A stretch of DNA of 64,000 nt from Parascedosporium putredinis. Its lineage: Eukaryota > Ascomycota > Sordariomycetes > Microascales > Microascaceae. The notes beneath the pieces are model-generated. The model searched no databases, was not told the DNA's origin, and was given only the letters and a program-made list of their open reading frames with translations. Shown here piece by piece: positions 1 to 9,971 of this stretch; position 1 is the stretch's first letter, and every line of letters starts with the position of its first letter. Both the position numbers and the translations under genes were made by a program. The stretch covers positions 248,001-312,000 of the forward strand of contig CASHTG010000002.1 of NCBI GenBank assembly GCA_949357655.1, read 5' to 3'.

Positions 1-769
1 GCCATGACTACCGAGGTACGGAGAGAGGGATTTAGGAGGAGGAACAAGGAAGAGATAACACGAATCTTGCATCAATCCCCGTCCATTACACAAAATCTCG
101 GCAGACCCCCACGCTCGAGCATGCATCTCAGCTAGCAGGGATAAATCTTAGGGATGATGTAAACCATCCCACTCATAAACACCTTTGTCTATATTCTAAG
201 GTTTATTAAGGCCGAGGCACTGGCCTTAATTGTGATCTTAAATGAAGGTGAGTGAAAGGAAAATCACTTGATAGCAGTCAGCCCTGAGGCGCCGAAATGC
301 ATTTTAACCAACAGTGGCCACAGTCAATATGGCCCTGTCTTTCATTCTTTGTCCTCGGTGAAGTGCGCCTTGGTAAGTTTGGGGATCAAAGATGGCGAAT
401 CGACCAATACAGGCACCGTAGAGGCGAATAAGAGACGACAAGATCAACATGGATTGGTAGATGGGAAAAGGGCGCCCCGGGTGAGCAGATGCGCATCATT
501 CGGATTGATCCATCCTTTTGCAGCCTCTCTCCGCAAACTAACCCCACTTCAACAGGAATTTCTCACTTTCTAGTCCTTTTTTCGCCTTACTCTTTTCCCC
601 AAACCTATGAGCACTCGACTGCTCCCTCACCCCTCCCCAAAGTTAATCTTCTACATTACCTTCTAGAAACCTATCAGGGAAGGATATTGGCCAATTATAC
701 TCCGATTTGCTTCCATTTTCGATCTTCCGACCGGGGTTCTAGCTGCATTGACTAAGACGCATTTTCACC
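1..769. other. Intergenic, upstream of the esterase gene
   Basis: No reading frame here looks like a protein. The last 250 bases are CT-rich and lead into the esterase start codon, so this is probably its promoter and 5' leader. Nothing else is recognised. Confidence 0.6.
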
Positions 770-1814
770 ATGGCAGTGAGTCTACGGCCCCCGCCCCCAC
801 TTCCTGCGTCAAGAGGAAAGCTCCATGAGCTAGGTTCAAGTCTAATGGTAACCTAGAAGCTATACCCGCAAATCGTATTGTTTGGAGATTCTTTGATCCA
901 AGGAACGGCCGAGGTCCAGGACGGCTTCTCGTTCTTGGGCGAGTTACAGCATCGTGAGTCTCTTGAATATGAATCGCCCTTGGCCTTCATTTGGTATTTG
1001 CATTGGACCGGCACATGAATTTTCTCTTGCTCACTGTTTGGTAATTTCTCTCCGTCTTCGACGCAAAGATGTCATTCGAAGGTACGATGTCGTCAACCGC
1101 GGATTTTCGGGCTATAACACTGCCAATGCTCTGAAGCTCCTCCCCGAGATCTTTGCTCCGGCTTCGGAGCATACGGCCAAGATTGAATACTTTGTACGTG
1201 GTGGTAGCTGCCGGGGTTGAAACGGTTACTGGTTACACGGTCACGGCAGACTAACACAGCTCTCGTTTCCAACCCTGCAGTTCGTCCTCCTCGGGGCAAA
1301 CGATGCCGTCCTGCCCCTTCCCACGACCACCCAGGGCGTCGCGATTGGGAAGTACAAGGAAAATCTCAAAAAGATTGCGACGCACCCCATCATCACCAGC
1401 CACAACCCCAAGATCTTCATCATCCCGCCGCCTCCCTTGGACGAGATCCACGCGTCCCGGCGGGACATTGAAAACGGCCATCCACGGGGCACCCGCACGG
1501 CGGCCATCAGCGCCCGGTACTCGGAGACGGCGCGCGAGGTGGCGCGCGAGGTGGGCGCCGAGATTGTGGATCTCTACCGGGCTGTCATGGACAAGGCGAT
1601 TGAGCTGACGCCCGGGTTTGACGGCGGGGCGGGGGATGTGCTGGGAACGCCTGAGTGCGGGAAGCAGGGAGGTCTGGAGCAGCTGTTGAAGGATGGTCTC
1701 CACATGGGCGGGGACGCGTACAGGGTATTTTACGAGATTGTGAAGCCCAAGGTTGAGGGTCCCTGGGCCACGGCACCCGAGGAGGAGAAGGTGGGCTACG
1801 TGTTCCCAGATTGA
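770..1814 (+). CDS. IAH1: GDSL/SGNH esterase, isoamyl acetate-hydrolysing type
   Basis: Predicted to hydrolyse small acetate esters such as isoamyl acetate, in the cytoplasm (no signal peptide). Four exons: 770-775, 860-953, 1069-1193 and 1281-1814, giving 252 residues, normal for the family. SGNH blocks are visible: VLFGDSL near the N-terminus (catalytic Ser), the GYN Asn region, GAND (block III) and DGLHMGG near the C-terminus carrying the Asp-x-x-His pair. The start is fixed by homology: exon 1 is only ATGGCA, followed by a GTGAGT donor. The acceptor before exon 2 is a tandem tagaag, so one extra Lys is possible. This is the only full-length gene in the window with no frame break. Family assignment is firm; substrate is by homology. 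Confidence 0.9.
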
Positions 1815-3954
1815 AGGTCCTTAACCCTCCAGAGTGAAGGGGACGGTGATGGACGCAACCGGCTATTTTGGTGACATTTTCCTCACCAGCTGAATGTGGA
1901 TGGCTGGCGTCGCCGAGACATTTCTTAGACCAACATCAAGTGTTGACTGCGTGGGTAGATTTAAGATTATTTGACGCAATGGGGGGGAGGGTCTTTGAAT
2001 CACGAGGGAGACAAGATCGATAGAGCCCCAAAAGGCAGCGCACCTTCCTAAACGAAGCTATGATACTTGATACTCGGCCTAGGTCTGATTGAATGATCGG
2101 AGGAATGAGGACGGGTCGCGTAAAATTTTGTCTTTGTAGAGGCCTCGTCTATTGTGTAGCAGCCGACTTGACGGGGAATAAAAGCTACTCAACTGGCTTG
2201 AAAACGTTTGACGTAGAAATTGGGGGTCTTCGCGGTTGCTCATGTCTCCTGCCTGGGGTGGGTTGGAGATGACGCTCTCTGACCACAGCAGGAAGGACAA
2301 GGTTGGCGTCTTGCACTGTTTGCCTGCCCCGCAAGGACGAGATTGGCTGGTCCATCCAATGAAGGACGAGCCGAATCTGAGATACTTTGCGGCATGTGCG
2401 GTACGAAGTACACGTCCCTTCGCTAGGCCTAACAGAGAGCTCTCAACTCTCTGTCGAGTGCTTCGGATGCTTGTAGCGACGGGCGAGCACAAGCAGCCAG
2501 CCAAACCAAGCCGTGCCGATTGCCAAATCCCTGTGCTCCAACGTTTGTTTGCCTCGTCCAGAACCTCGTCAAGCATTGGTTTTTTGATTCACTGGGCCCG
2601 CTCCCGCTTCGTTCAACCTCTTCAGTGTCTCTCTCTCCCTTTCCCCATTTCTGCCCCCTCCTCGAACATCCTCAGGCCACATCCCCTTTTTCCATTTGCA
2701 AGGCAACAGAATAGTCAACCCTTCATCGACGCTGAAGCGGTTGCAAGGCCTAGAAATCAATCCAGATCGCGAACAATTTCCCAAACTCTGCCCGCTCCTT
2801 CCTCGACCCCGATTTTCCCCTCGAACAAGTTCCGCCACCCCCTGTCCTGACGCAAATACCGCGAGAAGGAGTAATCACCAGCTCCGACGCAAGGCTGCAA
2901 ACTTGACGACGAGTAAACCACCAACGTCGCGGCTTACCCTATCCCGAACCCTCGACCCGATCCACGCCACGAAGTGTCCTGATCCTCTAGATTCTCTCCT
3001 CTCGGACAATTCGCGCAACTTAATATAACTTTTATTTTGGGAACTGTCTCGAAATTCGGTAATTCCCGTCGAGCAATTCTTTAAGCGGGTGTGTTTGTCC
3101 ACCTCGCCTTCCTGCATCGACCTTGTGCCAACTGTCCAAAACGGCAAGCTTCTTTATCGACTCTGTGCGATCCCCTGCGACCCCCAGGCATCCTCGATAT
3201 ACTTTTGGCGCCGAGCACCCCCTTTTTGCATCTTTTGCTGCCTCGCCCTTCTCGAGATATTTAGTCGCCCCAGCCGCCACCTGCCGCCGGCCACCGCCTT
3301 TGCTTCGTTCACGCGCACCTCACCCTCGATAACCGGCCCAGTCCCCGCGACGCTCAGCGCCGATTCGACATACCGCTCGATCCTGTGAGAACCAGATAGA
3401 GCTTCATCGATATCTAGATTCAATAAGCGCATCAGCCTCGTTCTCTCGGACACCGTGAGAAGGTAGGCATCGCCGTCAAAGACCTTTGGTCTTTCTCGTG
3501 CGATGTGGCGGACGAGGGGGTCCTCGTAAACGACGTTATCCACAGATATCACGGGACACGGGCCTTGTTTCATTCTTTTTTTATTTCCCATCCGTTTGTT
3601 CTGACGCGAGGAGCTATCGACTGGCTCTCTGCGCCGAAGCTTGTTCGGTTTTCCCTTTGCAACTTCGTTGAAGCCATTCGTTAGATGGAAGCTGCGAGAT
3701 TAGGGATAAGCACACCCTCTTCTAAAGCTTCGACCGTTCCTTCCTTCTTGGACTTAGTCTTGCCCTACGCCGCCCAAGGTCGCGAGACTCTCTGCTGCTG
3801 ACCTAGCATTTTTCTTTTCCTTCGTGATCGTTCTTCGTTTCGTCACTCGGCAACGCGCACTGAGACAGTCTTTAGTCGAGTCACATACGCCCCCACTCCT
3901 CCGGATCCAGGGCGCTGTCCAACTGCTGTCCCGACTAACCTTCTCGTTTACGGG
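1815..3954. other. Long intergenic region, promoter and leader of the next gene
   Basis: Some 2.1 kb without a supported gene. From about 2550 onward the plus strand is strongly CT-rich, as in fungal promoters and 5' leaders, and it leads into the gene at 3955. A 145-codon open frame on the minus strand (3154-3591) has no recognisable domain and is not called. Confidence 0.5.
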
Positions 3955-5978
3955 ATGGATCCGCGATTCTCGGTGAGCCGCGAGGAAGTGAACGGTATCC
4001 ATATGGATCTGAAACACCTCCAGCACGCGCATAACAACCACGCCGAGAGGATCTTGCGCCTCGAACGACGTCAAGCAGACGATGCTGCCATCAAGGCTGC
4101 GTGGTCCCCGTTCCCTGGCGTCCTAGCTACCACACCCCAGCACGGTAAGGTCTTGCACGTCCACCCTAGGCCTCAGCTCGTCGCTAACAAAGTACTTTGG
4201 ACAGGGCCTGTGGCGATGGCTCCGAATGACGATGACCTCGACGAGTTTGGAACTCATTTGATGAACTCGCTTCATCTGCCCCCTGCAGAAGAGGAACCCG
4301 TGAGACGAGGAGCTACTTCTCGCGCCAACAGCGTCCGGTTCGACGAGAGTGCTTTGCACGGGTCTAGCTGGGGCGGACAGAACACGCGGCATTCAGGCGA
4401 GTTTGTGCGACCGGGTAGCGGCCTCTTGATGGAGCGCTCCTTCTCGCACAAGTCTGACGGCCGACATAGCTCGGCGGGGCACAGCGTGCATTCACTGCAT
4501 TCGGCGCCCTCGGTCGGACGTGCTAGCAGCGTCGGTGGAGATGCGGAGTCGCCCCTGAGCATACCTGAGCCGCCACCGGGGTTGTTTGCTCTGGGCTCCG
4601 TGCCCTCCATCATCCGTTGCTGGCTTACAACCAAGTTTGTCCATGACGCGCTGCTCTACGCCGACGTCTGCACCGGGTCCCGCCGGTCCACTGTGGAGCT
4701 TTCGCTCATCAGAGACCTAGACCTCCTCGGGGACGTAGAGACGGACTTCGATGGAACTGCCCGCATCACCCTGCCCGTGTACCTCGCGGAGGCCATTGTC
4801 TCGCAACAAGCGACTCGCTCGCAGAGCCCCTCGCACGAGATCCACATCCCCAGCATGACGGTGACGTTTGACATTATTGGCAAAGGACTCCCCGACTCGC
4901 CAGACATCAAGAAGGCAATTCGCATCTTCATCGGCAGCGACGCTCTAAGAGCCCATTCCGCCGATGTTTTGCTATCACGGAATCAGATTGTGCTCTACGG
5001 AGACGACAGGAGCAAACTGACCGTCCCATTTGTCCGGCCAGAGGACGAGAATGTGTTTAAGCACATCTGCACGGTCAACATTCACCCGGAGAAGTTGAGG
5101 CTTAATGCCGCCGCTGCGCCATTTATCTCGGGTGATCAAAAGGCGACTCCGCACGATGACGCGAGAAATATAGATGTACCCAACGCTGCGGGAGACTCGC
5201 GCAATGACGCCGACGCCGACGCCGACTTGAACCACCACCCCGCGTCCCCGCGTTGAGTGTGCCACCGACGATGGCGGCAAACCACAAGCTCGTCTCATCA
5301 CTGCATAGGAACGGTGGCGACGGGCAAGAGGACGATGACGACGACGATGGTGAGGATGTCGACGACCTGGGTGCCGATGTCGATTCGGAGAAGGGCGCGG
5401 CTAAAAAGCTTAATGGAATGGATGTCAACGGGCGAGACGTGAGCACGGGCAACGGCAGTGATGCGCAGGCGAGTGACTCTCGGCGGGACACTGGTTCAGG
5501 CATCTGGGGATCCTGGCGACAGGGAGCAACCAACGGAAGCGAGGCTGGGCAGCGAGAAGGCGGGCCTTTGAGCGGATACCAGCCCGCGGGGACACGAGGC
5601 CGCAACATGAAGGTGCTCAAGCCGCTCAAGTCGAACTCATCGTCGGCTCGTACGGGTGCATCGTATGAACCCGCGCCGCCCCCGCGAAGCAGCGGTGAGC
5701 AGCGGCGTAAGAGTCAGCAGGGACCCTCGATATTGACGGGATCGGGCGACACGGGTGGAAGCGGCATCGGCAGCTCGGGCGGCAGCACGATTCGTTGGGA
5801 GACGAAACGAGCGGCCAGCATTGCGAGCTCAGGCGATGCCAAGTCGCCGGTAACACCGCTTGCTCAACCTGGACAGCAGTCACGGGATGCGCGGGGATCC
5901 CAAACCCTTCCGCGGTCGGCGAACCCTATCGGAGGAGCATCGGCGTTCTCGTGGATGAAGAAGCCCGGCACCGAGTAG
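3955..5978 (+). CDS. Conserved fungal protein of unknown function
   Basis: One gene read in two frames. Residues 1-40 look helical and charged. A Ser/His-rich linker follows, then a folded domain (about residues 200-380) beginning with a CWLTTKF-type motif and an alternating hydrophobic pattern. The C-terminal third is disordered, with an Asp run, Ser/Gly-rich stretches and a closing GGASAFSW motif. A 60-nt GT-AG intron (4145-4204) lies in frame and could be mistaken for coding sequence. The frame changes between 5208 and 5253; adding one C to the CCCC at 5238-5241 joins the halves and gives 654 codons exactly. From memory, the central domain resembles fungal proteins sometimes loosely labelled as ubiquitin hydrolases; I see no protease motif that would support that. 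Confidence 0.75.
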
Positions 5979-7135
5979 GGTCCGCCCCCACCAACAGGGC
6001 AGTTGAACCAGGTCTCGAGGTGCCGGCGTGAAGATTAATGGGGTTTGAGGGTCAGCGCCCGGAATGGCAGCAGCCAAATTTTGTATTTTGTGTTGCCGAG
6101 TGTGCTTTCTCTCCTTTTTTATTCTTTTCTGCCCCCTCTTTTGGCGTTCTTCTTTTTCCCACCTTGTTTCTATTTCTCTGCCTTTCTCTACGACGTACCC
6201 CGATGGAGCCCACCATTGTCTCTCTGGAATTGGGAGGTATCGGTAGACCGGGCTTGGTTGAGAAGATAAGACGCTCCTGTTATGGACGCCGTCGCGGATC
6301 TTGCGGCTCGGGAATCACACGGGAGACGGAAGGGAAGCGAGAGATGGACGACTTGAGATAGAAGGGGAGCAGTGAGCTGAGGCGGGCTCGAAAGATTATA
6401 GACGTCTGGAAGAAATACTTTTTTTTGCTTCTTCTTTTTATGCATCCTGCTTGAGTTGCTTTGTTCCCCTCCTATTGAAGAGGGCGCTTAAGAGGGTGCC
6501 TTCCGTGTGCCCCAGTTCAGTTTCCGCCTCGATCTCAGATCTCTTTGAACCCCTGGTGCTTTTTGACTTGCTCTTCTGGGCCTTTTTATGTACTCGTGTC
6601 CCTTCCTCCTCAGTCCTTGTTCCTCTGGGTTAGGTGGTAGAGGGAACCGGGGGTCTCCATCTAGAAATCGTCGTTGTTTTCAAAACCGAAGTGTGAGGGG
6701 GAAAAACAAGGTTAAAAAAAGATTACGTACAAGGGGAGAAGCCTCAAGGTTTCATTCAGACCAAGCAGACTGTTGGTGGAGGATTATTTGGAACATGCAG
6801 CATTTTGAGCTATATAAAGATGTATATATGTATAAATCTATGTACAATGATGGGTTTCGAGAGCACATCACCATCCCCCTCGTGCACTTTCTCCTTTGCT
6901 TCCCCCTCTCGCTTCCGTTTCGGGGCGGGGTTACGGGGATTGGACTTGGCTTTCACCTTCTTCTGGGGCGTGTTGTGAGGTGCCTATCGGGGTCCTACTC
7001 GTCTCGTTCCACTCTTCAACTTGCTGTCCTATTATAGAGCATGATATCTCTCGGGGAGTTCCACCCATTCCTTCCCCTCGCATAGGGTCCGGTCCGTTTA
7101 GTACAAGGGCTCCGTTTTTTCCCCCACCGATCCGA
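5979..7135. other. Convergent intergenic region
   Basis: Lies between the 3' ends of two converging genes. It is T/CT-rich on the plus strand (notably 6090-6200 and 6400-6640) and probably holds both 3' untranslated regions. No gene is seen. Confidence 0.5.
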
Positions 7136-7947
7136 TCAGATCCTAGGAGTCAGAGCCTTGAGAGCAATCTTGGTATCCTCACCGGAGTCCTTGACGATCT
7201 TGATCACATCCTTGAAGGCGGGGATGGAAGCGTCGCCCATGACCTCGTAGATCCACGACTCGGTCGTGGTGACAGCGACGCCGGCGGCGGCGAGCCTGCG
7301 AAGAGCGACGGGGACCTCTTCGGGGTTACAAGAGCTCACGGCATCGGCGAGGACGTAGACGGCGTGGCCGGCGGCGAGGAGATCGAGGGCGGTCTGGGTG
7401 ACGCAGATGTGGGACTCGATGCCGACGATGGCGACGGAGGAGCGGGGTTCGAGGGCGGCGGCGATGGCGGGGACGTACATGGAGAAGAGGGTCTTGTCGA
7501 GCGGGGGTTAGGGCCGAGTAAGGGTTCGAGGTCGGGGACGGTGGGGCCGAGGCGGGCGGCGTTTTGGGTGGTGGTGTGGATGGGGATGGCGAGGGGGTGG
7601 CCATGCGGAGGAGTTTCTTGGTGGAGAGGACGAGGGTGTCGAATTCGTGGATGGCGGGGCGGAATTTTTCTTGGATGTCGCAGACGCTGGGGGACGGACG
7701 GGTTAGTCTATGGCGAAGAGGCGCTTTTTTTATATTTTTTTAGGCTTACAAGATGACGGGCCGCTCTGTGGGAGGAAACGACATGTTAGTTGGGTTTGCT
7801 TTTTCTTTTTCTTTTCTTTTTGGACTCTTTTCGGGTGGGTGCGCCGGTCTTCAAGGAGTAGGCGCACACCGGATGGGGGGGCGGGGGAAGGGAAGAGGTT
7901 AGGGGGCTTGACGTACCGATGCGGCGGGTGGGAGCAGGGGCGGACAT
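7136..7947 (-). CDS. Isochorismatase-family cysteine hydrolase
   Basis: Three exons: 7917-7947, 7750-7765 (a 16-nt microexon) and 7136-7686. The start MSAPAP is chosen because the two tiny exons then join into IERPVIF-VCDIQEKF, which carries the family's first catalytic Asp. The other triad residues are visible: Lys in LDKTLFSM and Cys in GIESHICV. Two bases are missing, at the G runs 7593-7597 and 7503-7507; adding one to each gives 199 residues, normal for the eukaryotic ISOC1/2-like group. These enzymes split amide or ester bonds of small metabolites. The substrate cannot be predicted, and the protein is not clearly nicotinamidase. It has no targeting signal. Confidence 0.85.
7875..7907 (+). 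other. G-run cluster in intron 1 of the isochorismatase gene
   Basis: The plus strand has four G tracts of 7, 5, 3 and 5 with short spacers. This is a loose G-quadruplex pattern, because the last loop is longer than usual, and it lies on the template strand of the hydrolase gene. Confidence 0.4.
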
Positions 7948-9971
7948 TGTGGAGGTGTAACGAGGTGAAACGGGGGCGGCGGAGACACGGAGGGAGACGC
8001 GGAGGGAGAAGCGAAGTGGAGTGGGCGAGGTCGGGGTCGGGAGGTCGGGAGACGGGGGTGGAAGAGCGGTCGAAGGCACGGGGCGGGAAGCGGGAGGCGG
8101 CGCGTGAGGGGACTGGAGGTGGAGGGCGGGCCAATGCGCATAGCCTTCAGTTAGTTGGTTGCTGGGATTTTGAAGGAGGAGTAAAGTAAAGGGGTTGGAT
8201 TGGAGGGGTGGGTGGGTGGTGGTTTAAAGAAGGTGAGAGTGGAAAAAGAGTGAGAGAGTGACACAGAAGGTGGGGTGAGGAAGAAGCCGAGGAGGGGCAA
8301 AGGGGGCGGATTTGCGTGGTTCTTGGGGGAGTTTAGCTGGGAGCCGAAGATCACAACGGCGAGTCACCGAGCCGAGAGCCGCGGGTTGGGTTTTGCGGGG
8401 GACAGAAAGTTGGAAAGCCAGTGCCCAGGTAGGAATGGCGTGGGAAGCGGAGAAGGGGAGAGGCTAGCGGACAGGCCTGGAGAAGGAGAGAAGGAGAGAA
8501 GGAGAGAGCGAGAGAGAGACAGAGAGTGGGAGATTAGCGGACGAAAGGAGGTAAGGCGCGCGCACAGGAACAAGGGGAGAAGAGCACACGACAAAGTGCT
8601 CGTGAAGATTAGAACTACAGCGAGTTTGAAAATTCGAGGTGTCGCTGCTCTTTTGTTTTTTGTCTTCTGTTCTCATGCGCGGCCCAACGTCCCCCAAGCC
8701 CGAGGTGTGACGTGGGGTATGCAGCTTTCGTTCTTGGTGTCGTTGTGCTCGTGCATTTATTTACATTTGGACTTGTTCTCTATCTTACAGTCAAGGCGGT
8801 CACTGGATTTCTTTTCTTTCGTTTTTCCTTTTTCTTTTTCCCTTTTCCCCTTTTCCCTGGGCCATGTCTCACCGCGTTGCCTCTTGGTTGCTTGCGTGTG
8901 TTCCGATTCCGGGGATGCGGGAATTGCGGGGAGGGGAACGAGGAAAGAGCAAAGAGCACAGGCAAAGAGGGGTGCTCCCTCGCAGTGTAGAGACAGGGCA
9001 ACACCATCCGAGGGGAAGAAGGGGAAAACGAGCCAGTGGGCAGCAGAGCTCAAGGCTAGACGCAATGTGGGGGCAATTCTAGGCGAGGGGCAGGGACAGC
9101 AAACCCCTTTCTCGGAATAGAAATCTGAAAAGAAAAAAGAAAAAAGAGAATGGGCACTGGCTGATTCTCCCCTGGTTGTTTCGTGATATTTTTACAGTCT
9201 TTCAATATCCCCTTGTTGGTAGGAAAGAGGTGGGGGTTGCTTCTCCAGCTTCACTAGTTTGCTCATCATTTGCTCATGTGCCACCAGAAAATAGATGCAC
9301 TTTGTAGATCTGAAAAAGATTAGGACGAAGAAAAGGGCGGTGCCTGGAAAAGCCAAACCTTTTTTTGTTAGTGTCATGTACAAAGGTGCGGCTACGGGGC
9401 GAGAAAACGGAGGGACAACACAGAGCTGGGCAGTCGTAAACGAATCGGGACGCAGCAGATGGTCACCCGCAGGATTCCCGCCTGCATGTGCGACGGACTT
9501 TTTTCCTTTTTTTTTCTTCATGGCGACGGTGAGCTAGTTACGGGGATTTGCCCTGGTCCGGGCTGACTGTTGAGGTATTCCGGTGTGCATGGGGACGCGA
9601 AACGCAGGAGAGAAAAAGCGCGAGGCAGAGCGCGAGCAGACCGAGAAAAGAGCGAGTCAGAGCGCGAGCGCGGTGGGAACAAATGGATATCGACATCTCA
9701 GGTAAAGAGTATCAAGGGGAAGATGGAGAGAAGCTATTAGCACAGGTCTTGGCCTAAAGGTCTAGACCGCGCACTCTTACAGCGGGATCTGGGTTCGGAT
9801 CCTGCTATAGTGTAAAAGATTGGATACGTGTCTTGCTTTTCTTCTCGGCTTTCTTTATACTTGCTTCTGTTTTGATTCTGTACCACTCATATAGCCCAAG
9901 GAAACTGCCGCTCCGAGTCTACCAACTATTTGTATATTCCCCCATCTTCTTCTTCTTCTTCTTCTTTTCCC
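7948..9971. other. Intergenic, purine-rich promoter region of the hydrolase gene
   Basis: The plus strand from 7950 to about 8560 is extremely G/A-rich, so the hydrolase transcript leader would be CT-rich. It includes a run of five G tracts (8023-8058) and a GA-rich simple repeat (8480-8526). Around 9731-9813 is a tRNA-like segment. No protein gene is supported. Confidence 0.5.
8480..8526. repeat. GA-rich simple repeat
   Basis: Imperfect tandem copies of gaaggaga followed by (ga)n. It lies in the purine-rich stretch upstream of the isochorismatase-family gene. Confidence 0.7.

Noticed and set aside
3154..3591. 145-codon minus-strand open frame in the leader of the gene at 3955
   Set aside because: Not low-complexity, but no recognised motif, no splice or start context, and it lies antisense in a CT-rich leader region where long chance frames are common.
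8275..9120. 281-codon plus-strand open frame
   Set aside because: Composition is Arg/Gly/Glu/Phe-rich, a by-product of the purine- and then pyrimidine-rich DNA. It contains no domain and lies over the promoter of the hydrolase gene.
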